64,000 nucleotides of DNA from Mycobacterium sp. SMC-8 (GCF_025263565.1 NZ_CP079865.1:1-64000), one strand, 5' to 3'. Positions 9,358 through 19,104 are shown, numbered from the stretch's first letter. The notes: generated from the sequence alone by a model not told the origin. Numbers and translations are program-made.

Positions 9358-9504
9358 AAAAAACGCCTCCGGCCGGCAGACCGAACGGTCTGTACGGCCG
9401 AAGGTCTCGCCCACCGGCCGTACAGACCGGTCCGGACAACCGGGCCGCGCAGCACGTCGCGCAGCCAGTATGTCGATTGCCGATTTGGGGGCTACTCCCC
9501 TTCG
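9358..9504 (-). promoter_or_regulatory. yybP-ykoY manganese riboswitch with expression platform
   Basis: Read on the minus strand, the leader has the main yybP-ykoY signatures. A 6-bp closing helix pairs CGAAGG (9499-9504) with CCTTCG (9399-9404). The L1 loop is GGGGAGTAG (9492-9500), with a CGACATACT segment near 9467-9475 and the L3 sequence GGGCGAGACC just before the closing strand. Downstream, a 14-base inverted repeat (9415-9428 with 9387-9400) competes with a second hairpin, CAGACCG-TT-CGGTCTG (9377-9392). A T6 run follows at 9358-9363, then the AGGAG site. The family senses Mn2+ and controls exporters, which fits the downstream gene. The exact switch needs folding. Confidence 0.82.
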
Positions 9505-9648
9505 CTTCTGCCACCGTACACAGCCCACCACATACCTCGCAACCCGTGGCAGTCGAAACATGCTCTCGCACAATAAGTTTGGGTTACCCAGCGCGAAAGT
9601 TTGGGCACCCTCACTTCAATGGAGAGGGTTCCCGATTCACCAGCCGGC

Positions 9649-10995
9649 TCAGGCCTGCGTGAAGTGAGACTTGTAGACCTGTCCGTGCACTCCGACGGTC
9701 CGATCGACCACCTGTGATACCGAAAAGTCAGCTGCGGCAGAGAGGTACGCGTAAGCCGTGGCACGGTCCATGCCCTGGTCGGTCTGCAGGAAGTCGAGGG
9801 CGTTGACCACCGCCCGCCGCATCGCGACGTCGAGGTCACTGCCCTGGCCGCCCACCGAACCGTCCGGATCCGACAGACCGATGGGAACCCACGCGTCAGC
9901 GGTCTCGCCGAACGGGTACCGGTAGGCCACCGACGGGGCGTCACCGGAGCCGGGCTTGCACACCGACAGCCGGTAGGTGCCGCGCAGCGAACCCTCCATC
10001 GCCGTCAACGCGACCTCCCCGTCCCCCATCGCCATGTGCGGGTCCCCGACGTAGAACAACGCCCCTTCGGCGAACACCGGCAGGTAGAACGTGGCGCCTT
10101 CCCCGAGCAGACGGATATCGATGTTGCCGCCGCCGACCGTCGGCGGAATGGAATTGGCCGACGCCGCGGTCGGGTCGGTGTCCTGCGAGTACGCCACTCC
10201 CATCATTCCCATGAAGGGACGCAACGGGAAACGCACCCGGGACGCGCCGTAGCTCATGACCCCGTGTCCGTCTTCGACAGCGGTGAACGTGGAGACGTTG
10301 CCGTAGCGCTGCGGATCCGGGCTCGGCCTGCCGTCGGTGTCCACCGGCGGCATCACCTCGGCGAGGGTGATACCGGCCGGCGCACCCTGGTCGGCGGTGC
10401 GTGCGAGTGCTCCCTTGCCGTGACGGCTCGACACCACGCCGTAGGGAACGCGCGGAACAGCTTCCAATATCTCGATTTTCAGCACGTCGCCGGGCTCTGC
10501 GCCCTCGACGAACACCGGACCGGTGACCACGTGCGGCCCGTCCTTGTCGAAGTTGCGCGGGGTGCGGCTGTAGTCGGCGGCGATCGCGATCGCGTCCTGC
10601 AGCACCTCCGAATCGGCGACACCCCGGGCACCGAAGTACTCCACGGGATCGCGGCCCTGGTCTTCGAGGATGCCCTCGTGGCTGACCGCGTCGATGGTGA
10701 CCGTCTGCCCCGAGGTCATCTGCAGCACCGGCGAGGCGTGCACGGTCGGTACGTACCCCCACAGCACCTGGTCCGGGACCGATGGCAGATAGTGGTCGCC
10801 GGTCGGCTCCCCCTGCCCAGGCTGCAGAACGGTGAAGCTCTCATCGGTCGACGAGGTGGCCGACGAGCCCGTCGAACAGGCCGCCACCCCGGCGACACCC
10901 GCCCCGGCTCCGACGGCGGCGACGGCGCGCAGAAAGTCCCGCCTTCCGAGCCCGTCCCACAGAATTTCGGCGGCGTAGCGTGCGATCTCAGTCAT
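9649..10995 (-). CDS. Tat-exported acetamidase/formamidase-family protein
   Basis: A 448-residue protein with a twin-arginine signal (LGRRDFLRAVAAVGAG) followed by a possible lipobox (GVAAC), so it is probably exported folded and may be a lipoprotein. The rest resembles the FmdA/AmdA fold, with segments such as DAVSHEGILEDQG, GDVLKIEIL, GVAYSQD and the metal-site-like FYVGDPHMAMGDGEVALTAMEGS. The family hydrolyses formamide or short amides; export is unusual for it. The start at 10995 is chosen because the Tat motif then lies near residue 18. It is a single gene. Confidence 0.8.
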   Translation of the reverse strand: MTEIARYAAEILWDGLGRRDFLRAVAAVGAGAGVAGVAACSTGSSATSSTDESFTVLQPGQGEPTGDHYLPSVPDQVLWGYVPTVHASPVLQMTSGQTVTIDAVSHEGILEDQGRDPVEYFGARGVADSEVLQDAIAIAADYSRTPRNFDKDGPHVVTGPVFVEGAEPGDVLKIEILEAVPRVPYGVVSSRHGKGALARTADQGAPAGITLAEVMPPVDTDGRPSPDPQRYGNVSTFTAVEDGHGVMSYGASRVRFPLRPFMGMMGVAYSQDTDPTAASANSIPPTVGGGNIDIRLLGEGATFYLPVFAEGALFYVGDPHMAMGDGEVALTAMEGSLRGTYRLSVCKPGSGDAPSVAYRYPFGETADAWVPIGLSDPDGSVGGQGSDLDVAMRRAVVNALDFLQTDQGMDRATAYAYLSAAADFSVSQVVDRTVGVHGQVYKSHFTQA

Positions 10996-11109
10996 GTCAG
11001 GAACGTTCCCGCGGGGTATTTCCGGCCCGCAACGGCCGTGATACATCCTTTTTGCCAGCTTCGCGCGCTTTACTGGAGTGCCCATGGCCCGACGTCCCGG
11101 AGGACAGAC

Positions 11110-11514
11110 ATGCCGCCAGCCGACCGCCGTCCGTCGTCACCGTGGCTGCGCGCGGCGCGTGTTTTCGCCGTGCTCACCCTCGGCGTGGTCGTCATGATGT
11201 TCGTGACCGCCGGTGAAATCGTCCAGTATCACCGGTTCGAGGACTTGCACGGCGCCGGGGCCATCGCGCTGCACGTCACCTCGGGTGGGCTGCTGGTGGG
11301 CCTGACGGGTCTGGCCCTCGACCGCAAGACGGGATGGTGGGCCGCCGTCCTGGCCGGGGCGTTGTTCGTGTTCACGTTCGTGCAGGCTGCGATCGGCGAG
11401 GCAACGACGCTGGCCCTGCACGTGCCGGGCGCGCTGGCGGTCACCGCGGCCACGGTCTGGCTCACAGCATGGGTCTTCTACGCTGCCGACGCGACCGGCA
11501 CCGCGCGCGGCTAG
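11110..11514 (+). CDS. Small four-helix membrane protein
   Basis: A 134-residue protein with about four hydrophobic helices (FAVLTLGVVVMMFVTAG, GGLLVGLTGLAL, WWAAVLAGALFVFTFVQAA and VTAATVWLTAWVFYAA). CGGAGGACA lies ahead of the ATG at 11110. It sits divergent to the formamidase-like gene. No characterised family is recognised; the histidines between helices could hint at a haem or quinone role, but that is a guess. Confidence 0.65.
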   Translation: MPPADRRPSSPWLRAARVFAVLTLGVVVMMFVTAGEIVQYHRFEDLHGAGAIALHVTSGGLLVGLTGLALDRKTGWWAAVLAGALFVFTFVQAAIGEATTLALHVPGALAVTAATVWLTAWVFYAADATGTARG

Positions 11515-11586
11515 CTGGCTGCCCGCATCCCAGCGCCGCGGACGCACCGGGTTTGCGCCCGGGCCGATCGGGACAACCCGTGCATC

Positions 11587-11736
11587 ATGGAACCCGACAG
11601 CGCCGCCAACCCGAAGGACGCCACCGAGGTCACCGAAGAGCAGCGTGACCTGCAGGACAAGCTGAACCACCAGGATGACGATCCGGACGCGCCCGCGCGC
11701 GGCCAGACCTACCGTCAGATTCCGGACGAGAACTGA
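11587..11736 (+). CDS. Very small acidic hydrophilic protein
   Basis: A 49-residue frame starting MEPDSAANPKDATEVTEEQ and ending RQIPDEN, rich in Asp, Glu and Gln, with no hydrophobic part. It ends inside the last codons of the convergent ClC gene. Codon composition and a plausible start support a real gene. It is probably disordered. No function is known. Confidence 0.5.
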   Translation: MEPDSAANPKDATEVTEEQRDLQDKLNHQDDDPDAPARGQTYRQIPDEN

Positions 11737-13020
11737 CCCGGTTTCATCCGCTCACGCAGGTCGTCATAGATCGGACGGGACCCCACCATCTTCGCGACGG
11801 TCACCGCCGCGGCGGTCGCGACCATCATGGGCACCGCCGCCGACGTCGTCGCCGTCATCTCCATCACGATCACCAGCCCGGTCAGCGGCGCACGTACGGT
11901 CGCACCGAAGAACGCCGCCATTCCGGAGAGCACCAGCGGGACCGCGAGATGCGTTGTGTCCTCGGGCCATACCGCGTCGAAGCAACCGAAAAACAGCGTT
12001 CCCCACAGCGCGCCCACCGCGAGCAGCGGCGCGAACAGCCCGCCGGGCACCGCTGCCGAGTAGCACACCGGGCCGGTCAGGAACCGGGCCAGAAGCAGCC
12101 CGGCGACCGCGAGCAGGACGAGGTCATGCCCGTCGAGCAGCATCTGGGTCAGCGTGTCGCCGTCGCCCACGGTCAACGGCGCCGACCACAGCAGCAGCCC
12201 GACCGCGGCGCCGATAGCCGCGGCCGTCGCCGGGGCCGGCATCCGACGGACGGCGCCGAGATGGTCCAGCGCCCACAGCACCGCCCGGTTGTACACCGCT
12301 GCGAGCAGTCCCGTCCCGACGCCGAACACGAGAAAGACCGGAAGCCAAGCGATGTCGGGCGCATCGAGCGGTTCGACCTGGAAGTCGGGGCCGTCCCCCA
12401 ACACCGTCTGGGACGCCCCGACCGCCGCGGCCGCCGCGAGGACCGAGGCCAGCACGATCTGCGGCCGCCACGATTTGGTCACCTCTTCGAGGGCGAACAG
12501 CACACCGGCGATCGGCGCGGTGAACGCGACCGCCAGGCCGGCGCCGCTCAACGCCACCTGCATCGTGCGGGCCTCGTCGTCGGGCAGCCGGGTCCGCCGC
12601 GCCGCCTCGGCGCCGATCGCCGCCCCCATGTGGACGGTGGGGCCCTCGCGGCCGAGGACGAGTCCCGAACCGATGGCCAGCACACCGCCGACGAAGCGCG
12701 CGAGGACGACCTGCAGGCGCGGCGCGGGCGCCCGACCGAGGAAAACCGCCTCGACGTGCGGGATCCCGCTGCCGATCGCCATCGGTTCCCAGCGCACGAT
12801 CAGCGCGGCCAGGGCGGCGCAGGCGGCCACCGCGGACACCGGTACGAGCCAGCCCGGTCCGGGAAGCTGCTGCGCCCACTCGAGGAAGATCCGACCGGAC
12901 GGCTTCGGCGGTCTGCAGGCACCAGCGGAACGCCCCGCCGACGAGCCCGACGATCAGACCGCCGATGACCGCTACGGCGCCCAGAATGGCGATGCGGGTG
13001 GGCGACGCGTCTGGATGCAC
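11715..13020 (-). pseudogene. ClC-type chloride channel/transporter, one frameshift
   Basis: The main frame (12839 to 11715) has the ClC selectivity-filter segments GSGIPHVEA (GSGIP), GREGPTVHMGAA (GxEGP) and, near the end, VPGGLFAPLL (GxFxP-like), plus about ten helices. The glutamate of GREGP is the gating glutamate typical of H+/Cl- exchangers. The N-terminal helix (IAILGAVAVIGGLIVGLVGG), starting at GTG 13020 behind AAAGGGG, lies in another frame. The switch occurs near 12893, where one base breaks the frame before IFLEWAQQLPGPGW. One indel would restore a protein of about 434 residues, so a sequencing error is quite possible. Confidence 0.78.
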
Positions 13021-13165
13021 CGGTCGAGACCCCTTTCTCCGAGCTGGCCCGGTCCTCCATCCTCGCGCGCAGAATCGGGTGGAGCACGCATTTCCCCGAC
13101 CGAGGAGGCGACAAGGTTCTCGATCGACCGCACCGACCGGCCCCAAACCATGTTCGGGTAGCTGG

Positions 13166-13477
13166 TCACCCGCGATCGGTCAGGGCGGCGTACTCCGGGT
13201 GCCGGTCGATGTATTCGGCCACCATCCAGCAGGTCGGCACGATGCGCAGCCCCTCGGACTTGGTGACCCGCAGCGCCTCCGCGACGAGAATCGTTGCCAG
13301 ACCCCGGCCTTGGAACTGCGGCAGCACCTCGGTGTGCGGGAAGACCCGTCGGCCGTCACGGTCGTGGTAGTCGGCGAGCCCCACTGTGCGACCCTCCACC
13401 TCGATCACGAAGCGTCCTGGTTCGCGGGTGACGGTGGTCGGGGCCCCGGTACGGTCGGGCGGCGTTTCGACACTCAT
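13166..13477 (-). CDS. GNAT-family N-acetyltransferase (NATD1/YidJ type)
   Basis: A 103-residue minimal acetyltransferase. It shows FPHTEVLPQFQGRGLATILVA, where QGRGLA is the acetyl-CoA pyrophosphate-binding loop, and then RIVPTCWMVAEYIDRHPEY, the pattern of the small COG2388 family. It probably acetylates a small amine or protein in the cytoplasm. Start at ATG 13477 (a GTG lies directly before it). It is a stand-alone gene. Confidence 0.8.
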   Translation of the reverse strand: MSVETPPDRTGAPTTVTREPGRFVIEVEGRTVGLADYHDRDGRRVFPHTEVLPQFQGRGLATILVAEALRVTKSEGLRIVPTCWMVAEYIDRHPEYAALTDRG

Positions 13478-13620
13478 CACCCCACGATAGGTCCGGTGCC
13501 GATCTCCCCTGTGCGGCAGGGGACCTCAGTCGCCTCCCGTAGAGCACAAAGACCCCGATCCGCGCTACACCGCTGTGGCGGGGCCGCATTGCGTTCTACC
13601 GTGATCAACGGGAGCACATC

Positions 13621-14981
13621 ATGAGCGAATTCATGCGAAGCAGCGACGCATTCACCTGGTCGATGGAGAGCGATCCGCGACTGAGGTCGACGGTGGTGAC
13701 CGTGCTGATGCTGGACCGGGTGCCGGACTGGGCGGAGGTCCGCGACCGCGTCGAACGGCTCAGCCACGACCTGCCGATGCTGCGGCAGACCGTCGTCGAG
13801 TCGCCGCCCCGGCGCCGCCGCGATGGCAGGACTGCGCCGACTTCGATCTGGATTTCCATATGCGCAGAGTGGCCGCGCCGGCCGACGGATCGTTCGCTGA
13901 CGTGCTGGAACTCGCCCGCCTGGCGCAGATGGAGGACTTCGACCGGGCCCGTCCGCTGTGGAAGATCACCCTGATCGAAGGACTGCCCGACGGCGAGGCC
14001 GCCGTGCTGTGCGTTTTCCATCACGCACTGTCCGACGGCGTGGGCGGGGTGCAGATCGCGATGGCCCTGTTCGGCCTCTCCCCCGAACCCTCGTCGGCGG
14101 ACGCCGAGTCGCCGCCTCCTCCGCGCCGATCCCCGCTCGACGACTACCGGGATGCCGCACGGTACGGCCTCGGGGTCGTCGGAAGCGCGGTGATCGGTGT
14201 GCTGGCCGCGGCGCCGAGGCTGATCGTCGACGGTGTGCGCAGCCCGCTGCGGACGGTGGCCTCGGCAGCGGGGCTGGCGACGTCGGTGTACCGGACCGTA
14301 CGGCCGGTCAACGCCACCGGATCACCGCTGATGACACGGCGCAGCCTGATCCGCAGGCTCGACGTGCTCGAGGTGCCGAAAGCCGCGCTGCGCGACGCCG
14401 CGCACCGGGGCGGAGGCGCGCTCAACGACGCGTTCGTCGCCGGGGTGGCCGGCGGGTTACGGCGCTACCACGAGAAGCACGACGTCGGTGTGGGGTCGCT
14501 GCACCTGACGATGCCGATCAGCCTCCGCACCGAGCGTGACGCCCCTGGCGGGAACCGGATCACGTTGATGCGGTTCGACATTCCGGCTGATGTGGCCGAC
14601 CCGGCGGAACGGATCCGGCAGATCCACGAGCGCACCGAGCGGGTCCGTCACGAGAAGTCGCTGCCACACACGCAACTGATCGCCGGTTTCCTGAACCGGG
14701 TGCCGCGGTGGTACATCGGCACCATCCTGCGGCACGTCGACTTCCTGGCCAGCGACGTGCCCGGGATACCGGTGCCCGTCCAACTCGGTGGGGCGAACGT
14801 GCGGGTGCAGTACGCGTTCGGGCCCACGATCGGCTCGGCGGTCAACGTCACCCTGCTGACCTACGTCGACACCTGCGCGATCGGCATCGATGTCGACAGC
14901 GGGGCGATCCCCGACATCGCGCTGTTCACCGAGTGCCTGCGAGCGGGTTTCGACGAGGTGCTGGCGCTGGCCGCCGACTGA
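13621..14981 (+). pseudogene. Wax ester synthase/diacylglycerol acyltransferase (WS/DGAT), one frameshift
   Basis: The catalytic motif HHALSDG (HHxxxDG) and the family segments PLWKITLIEGLPDGEAAV, MTRRSLIRRLDVLEVPKAAL and VPGIPVPVQLGGANV identify a mycobacterial WS/DGAT, which makes triacylglycerol or wax esters from acyl-CoA at the membrane. The first 60 residues (MSEFMRSSDAFTWSMESDP, starting at 13621 behind GGGAG) are in one frame. The rest, from about 13805, is in another, where one base change would join them through APPRWQDCADFDLDFHM. Both halves look under selection, so the break is recent or a sequencing error. Confidence 0.82.
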
Positions 14982-14988
14982 TATCGGA

Positions 14989-16551
14989 TCATGCAGCGTC
15001 TCGGTGACCCGCCCGATGAGATCCTGAATCCCCTTTGCCCGCATGCCCTTTGGCATCGCTACCGCCTTTGGCGTCTCCACCGCCGTCATCGCCGGCGTGG
15101 TCTTGGGTCTCGGCGTCGTCTTGCGTGCCGGCGTGGTCTTGCTGGGTATCAGCTGAGCCTTCCGTATCGGCGCGGTCTTCGGCGCCGCCACCGCTCTCGG
15201 CGCCCAGGCCTCTGCCGCCGTCGACGTGACCCCTCTGCACGTCGTCGGCGCGCGGAGCCGGCACATTCACGTCGCCGTCACCTGGGATGGACTCCTCGGG
15301 ACTCGACACCGCTTCCAGTCCCTGTGCCGACCTCCACGGCTGCGCATGGCGCGGCCACGGAGAATCGACCCCCGCACCGTCCCCCCTCTCCCCCGTGTAG
15401 ATCTCGTCGGTGTCCGACGACCAGCCCTCGTCGGTCGCCGTCCCACGCGCGACCGTCGGCTCGGTCGTCGCATCCTCTGTGCCGGGCATACCGGTGCCGG
15501 GCCTACCCGGAATCAGCGTGCCGGGATTGGTCGATCCCGGGCGGGTTTCGTCCGCAGGGATCGGCACGAACAGTGCGCACAAACCGCACTGGGTCCCGCG
15601 CACGAAAGGATTGAACGCGGTGTTCAGCCCCCGGATGAAGTTGACGATCGTGTTCACGATCATCGTCACGGTGGGGAATCTGATCTGGCTGAAATCTGGT
15701 GTCTGGGTGAGCGAGTCGTAGAAGTTCTCGAACGGCGTGAAGATGTTGAGTTCCTGGGTCTGCCGCGACCACGGCTCGGTCACGCCGTTCGGATCCTTGA
15801 TGTCGCACAACCCGTCCGCGCTGCAGGTGATCGGATTCTTCACCTGCGGGAAGGTGTAGCCGCCCGGCGAGACGAGTGCGACGATGTGGCGCAGGTCGAA
15901 CATCGTCGACAGGATCTGATCGATACGCTCACAGGCCCCGAGGTTGGTGCCGGTGCACCCGACGTTCATCGGGAGTTGCGAAGCGGCCACCGCCGTAAGG
16001 ATGTTGCCGAGCCCCACCGACAACGCGGGAAACGGCAGCAGTACGTTGACCAGCGATTGATAACGCGCGACGTCCGCCGCATCGCTGCCGAGCACATTGA
16101 AGGGGTGGTATACCCACCAGCTGCCGCCGTACTCGAGGTCGGCCGTCAGACCGACCACGCCGGTTTGGTTGAGGTCGATGCCGTTACGAGAATTGACGAA
16201 GCTGAACCCGCTGTTCGGCAGGTCTCCAAGATTCACGTCGCCCTGACCCAGGGCATTGAAGAAGTTGTAGGGGACGTTGGCCAGCGCGATGAACAGATTC
16301 GCCGGGATGTTGAAGATGCTCGTGGTCGCTTGGGCAGCGGCGCCGAGCATGGGGCCCTGCGCGGAGCCGGACGGATCGCAGAGCGCCACGGCGGTTTCGC
16401 CGCAGGAGTCTGTCGTGGTCGCGGCGGTGAGACGCACCTGCTCACCAGCAGCCCTCATTTGCGCTGTCGTCGGAGTGACCGGCGTGACTGTGATGACTCC
16501 GGCCCCCACCAGCGCCACGCTTGCGGTGACCAACGGGGCAAGAAAGGTCAT
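14989..16551 (-). CDS. Secreted protein with low-complexity acidic C-terminal tail
   Basis: A 520-residue protein with an N-terminal signal or anchor (MTFLAPLVTASVALVGAGV), an ordered part of about 330 residues with several cysteine pairs, and a tail of about 180 residues rich in Asp, Gly, His, Glu and Thr with short repeats such as AGTQDDAETQDHAG. A strong AGGGGG site precedes the ATG. Mycobacteria carry families of similar exported proteins of unknown function. Part of the tail may be read in a shifted frame, as composition changes near residue 395. It is convergent with the WS/DGAT gene. No function is assigned. Confidence 0.65.
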   Translation of the reverse strand: MTFLAPLVTASVALVGAGVITVTPVTPTTAQMRAAGEQVRLTAATTTDSCGETAVALCDPSGSAQGPMLGAAAQATTSIFNIPANLFIALANVPYNFFNALGQGDVNLGDLPNSGFSFVNSRNGIDLNQTGVVGLTADLEYGGSWWVYHPFNVLGSDAADVARYQSLVNVLLPFPALSVGLGNILTAVAASQLPMNVGCTGTNLGACERIDQILSTMFDLRHIVALVSPGGYTFPQVKNPITCSADGLCDIKDPNGVTEPWSRQTQELNIFTPFENFYDSLTQTPDFSQIRFPTVTMIVNTIVNFIRGLNTAFNPFVRGTQCGLCALFVPIPADETRPGSTNPGTLIPGRPGTGMPGTEDATTEPTVARGTATDEGWSSDTDEIYTGERGDGAGVDSPWPRHAQPWRSAQGLEAVSSPEESIPGDGDVNVPAPRADDVQRGHVDGGRGLGAESGGGAEDRADTEGSADTQQDHAGTQDDAETQDHAGDDGGGDAKGGSDAKGHAGKGDSGSHRAGHRDAA

Positions 16552-16953
16552 GGCGCCCCCTTCTGTGATCGACGATGACAGCCCAGAACATAACGAGCAA
16601 TTTCCAAGATCACATCAATCCTGTTGAAATAGCGTGAAATTCCTCTCCAAGATCGGTGAAAGGTCCAGCTGAACATGTGTCTTTTTGTTTCTTATTTCAA
16701 TGAATGCATTGCGTGGCAAGCGATCCAGGCGGCTCCCGGCCATCACTGCCACCGGTCAGTGGTATCGCAGCTGAAGTGAACTGTGGGAGTTCATCATCGA
16801 CCGATGGCGCTTGGACCCGTAAAAACCACATGTGTGGCGCAGTTGTGCCCTGTGAGGTCGAAGTGCAGTGCGTGATGCCGCCTGCAGAATTGGGGCAGTC
16901 CGGCGGACCCGTGGCCTTCCCGCCAACAGGGGTGTCAGAAAGGCGATTGGAGG
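16552..16953. other. Intergenic region
   Basis: About 400 bases between divergent genes. The part at 16570-16720 is AT-rich for this genome (runs such as TTTTTGTTTCTTATTTC) and probably holds promoters for both directions. No convincing gene is seen. Confidence 0.4.
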
Positions 16954-17796
16954 ATGAACTCACCTCGCTCGGTATCGTTGCGCTCCGGCGAGAAGATCGT
17001 CGCCCTCGGTCAGGGCACCTGGCATTTTGCCGAAAGTCCGGGGTACCGGGCCGAGGAGATCACCGCGATCCGGCTTGGAATCGACTTGGGAATGACGGTG
17101 ATCGACACCGCCGAGATGTACGGCAACGGCGCGGCGGAAGTCTTGGTCGGCGAGGCGATCGCGGGACGGCGCAATGAAGTATTTCTTGTCGACAAGGTAC
17201 TACCGCACCACGCAACCCGATTGGGCACCGTGCGCGCGTGCCAGGCAAGCCTGGGCAGGCTCGGCGTTGACTACATTGATCTTTACCTGCTGCACTGGCG
17301 CGGTAGCATCCCGCTGATCGAAACTATTGAAGGCTTCGCCGACTTGAAGCTCCACGGGATGATCCGCCACTGGGGCGTGAGCAATCTCGATATCGACGAC
17401 ATGATCGAATTGTCGGGCGTCCCAGGTGGTAATGAGGTCGAGACGAATCAGATTCTCTATAACCTGACCCGCCGCGGCCCGGAGTACGCGCTGATACCGT
17501 GGCTGTCCCAACATCGGATATTGACGATGGCCTATTCGCCAATCGAGCAAGGCCGGCTGCTCGCCAACCCGGCGCTGCGACCGATTGCGCAGCGGCACAA
17601 CGCCACTCCGGCACAGATCGTGCTGGCGTGGGTGTTGCAGCACGACGGGGTCGCCGCTATCCCACGCGCCCGAACTCCCTCCCACGTCAGGCAAAACGCC
17701 GCCGCCCGAGACATCGAGCTGACCCGCAACGACCTGCGAGACCTCGACCGAGCGTTCCCTCCACCTACCCGGCCGACCCCGCTTGAAGTTCTGTAA
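16954..17796 (+). CDS. Aldo/keto reductase
   Basis: A 280-residue NADPH-dependent oxidoreductase of the AKR barrel fold. The catalytic tetrad is visible: Asp and Tyr in IDTAEMYGNGAAEVLVGEAI, Lys in VFLVDKVLP and His in YLLHWRG. GVSNLDIDDMIEL and QILYNL are the usual family segments, and IPRARTPSHVRQNAAA is the cofactor-phosphate site, where AKRs normally read IPK or IPG-S. GGAGG abuts the ATG at 16954 with no spacer, so a slightly later start such as TTG 16978 is possible. The substrate is unknown. Confidence 0.87.
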   Translation: MNSPRSVSLRSGEKIVALGQGTWHFAESPGYRAEEITAIRLGIDLGMTVIDTAEMYGNGAAEVLVGEAIAGRRNEVFLVDKVLPHHATRLGTVRACQASLGRLGVDYIDLYLLHWRGSIPLIETIEGFADLKLHGMIRHWGVSNLDIDDMIELSGVPGGNEVETNQILYNLTRRGPEYALIPWLSQHRILTMAYSPIEQGRLLANPALRPIAQRHNATPAQIVLAWVLQHDGVAAIPRARTPSHVRQNAAARDIELTRNDLRDLDRAFPPPTRPTPLEVL

Positions 17797-17906
17797 GACG
17801 GCCCGCGTGTGATGCACGCCTCCACTTGGGAAGTACAGGCGCGTGCAGCTCAGATCCACGGCGTCTTTCGGCTCTGGTGGGGCACTCCAATGCGCGCCAA
17901 GGCCCG

Positions 17907-18395
17907 TTAATCGGGATACCGGATGTCGACCAGCTCGACCTGCAGTGGTCCCTGCGGCGTCTCGTATGTCACGACGTCCCCTGGCTGATGGCCTGCCAGG
18001 GCGAGCCCCATCGGGCTGTCCGGCGTTAACGCGTGCTCGTCCACGACCGGCACCTCTCGGACGACGGCGACCACCCGCAGGCGGTCGAGCTCCCCATTCG
18101 GATAGCGCACCGTCACCTCGGTCCCGTCCGGCAGCGCGCCGGGCACCTCAGACTCGGGTGGCCCACCGTGCAGATGCCAGTTGATTTCGGCTATCCGGTC
18201 GTCGATTGCGGCCAGCTGGTCGGCGAGAGCGATCTGGTTGGCCGCATCGGCGTCGATGAGGTCGCCGACCGTATCGCGGATGCTGTCGAGGTCGGCCGCC
18301 ACGCGCTCGCGGCGCCGCTTCAGTTCTTCGAGCTCAGCCTCGAGAAGGGCGATCTCGTCCGGCGTCAGCGTCGCCGCTCGGCTGTGCTTACTCAC
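17907..18395 (-). CDS. GreA/GreB-family transcription elongation factor-like protein
   Basis: A 162-residue protein with an N-terminal coiled coil (IALLEAELEELKRRRERVAADL) and a C-terminal FKBP-like domain (TPDSPMGLALAGHQPGDVVTY, close to the GreA SPxGxAL consensus). Gre factors enter the RNA polymerase secondary channel and trigger transcript cleavage. The acidic tip is not the usual DLSEN but reads DLIDADAAN, so cleavage activity is uncertain and it could instead be an inhibitor-like paralogue. The start is GTG 18395, overlapping by four bases the stop of the HPF-like gene, so the two are coupled. Confidence 0.8.
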   Translation of the reverse strand: MSKHSRAATLTPDEIALLEAELEELKRRRERVAADLDSIRDTVGDLIDADAANQIALADQLAAIDDRIAEINWHLHGGPPESEVPGALPDGTEVTVRYPNGELDRLRVVAVVREVPVVDEHALTPDSPMGLALAGHQPGDVVTYETPQGPLQVELVDIRYPD

Positions 18396-18793
18396 GATCC
18401 CGCGCCGGCGTTCAACCCAGGGTGGCGGATGGTGTCGCGCCGCAGCTGACGATTGCTCTTGGGGTCACGCTCGGTCTTGTGCCGATCGATCTGAGTGATC
18501 AGGTCCCTCTTGGCTTCGGCGAGGGCCCGCATGAGACCCCGGTCCTGGCCAACAGCCACCAGCGGCGGGAAGCCCGGCAGAAACGCGCGCAGCGTTACGC
18601 TCTGCTCTTTACCGCCGCGCTCGCGCACTGACACCTCGACTTGGACTTCGCTCGGATCCCACCTGGCCAGGTGCGGACCCAGCGCGGACAGTTCGTCGAG
18701 CACCAGCTCACGTTCATCTTCCTTGAACCCGGCGCCCAGAAGAAGGGAGCGCTCATCGAGGCGGTCCCGCCGCGCGTTGTCGGTGCTACTCAT
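18392..18793 (-). CDS. HPF/RaiA (S30AE)-like ribosome-associated protein
   Basis: A protein of about 133 residues with the S30AE-like pattern VQVEVSVRERGGKEQSVTLR followed by LMRALAEAKRDLITQIDRHK, as in short hibernation-promoting factors, which bind the 30S decoding region in stationary phase. The C-terminus is basic. The start is ATG 18793; ATG 18805 is possible. Coupled to the downstream GreA-like gene, it suggests a small operon that tunes both transcription and translation under stress. The assignment rests on pattern, not on alignment. Confidence 0.6.
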   Translation of the reverse strand: MSSTDNARRDRLDERSLLLGAGFKEDERELVLDELSALGPHLARWDPSEVQVEVSVRERGGKEQSVTLRAFLPGFPPLVAVGQDRGLMRALAEAKRDLITQIDRHKTERDPKSNRQLRRDTIRHPGLNAGAGS

Positions 18794-19104
18794 GCCTATG
18801 AGCATTGGGCACAAAGGACGTGAACCGCTTCCCCTCCTCAGGCCCGATCTCAGGGTGGATTGTGGGCCTGCGAGGACATGGCGCGAGGTCAGGACTTGGC
18901 CGGGCGCTTCTGCTTGGACACGAGCGCCCACTCCCTGCGCGGCCGGGTCGACACGTCGACTGTCGACGGCGGTCGCCCGCTTCTCCATCGTCGACATCGT
19001 GTCTCCTGGGAACCCCGGTGCTCCAGCAGTTTTCGAGTACCGATGCAACGACAACAGGTGGGTCCAGTAGAGCTGATGACTGGAACCGAACCCGCGTATT
19101 CGCG
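18794..19104. other. Intergenic region with a short tRNA T-arm-like remnant
   Basis: No gene is supported. At 19087-19101 the sequence cgaacccgcgtattc is identical to 19935-19949 near a tRNA-Gly-like remnant, giving a 15-base direct repeat 848 bases apart on either side of the HdeD-like gene. Confidence 0.35.

Noticed and set aside
9324..9573. N-terminal extension of the GDT1-type transporter
   Set aside because: The extra 84 residues are encoded by the riboswitch and have no membrane helix; the AGGAG site at 9327-9331 marks the real start.
14457..15266. Minus-strand open frame across the WS/DGAT end
   Set aside because: Composition is that of a shadow frame; both real genes there explain the sequence.
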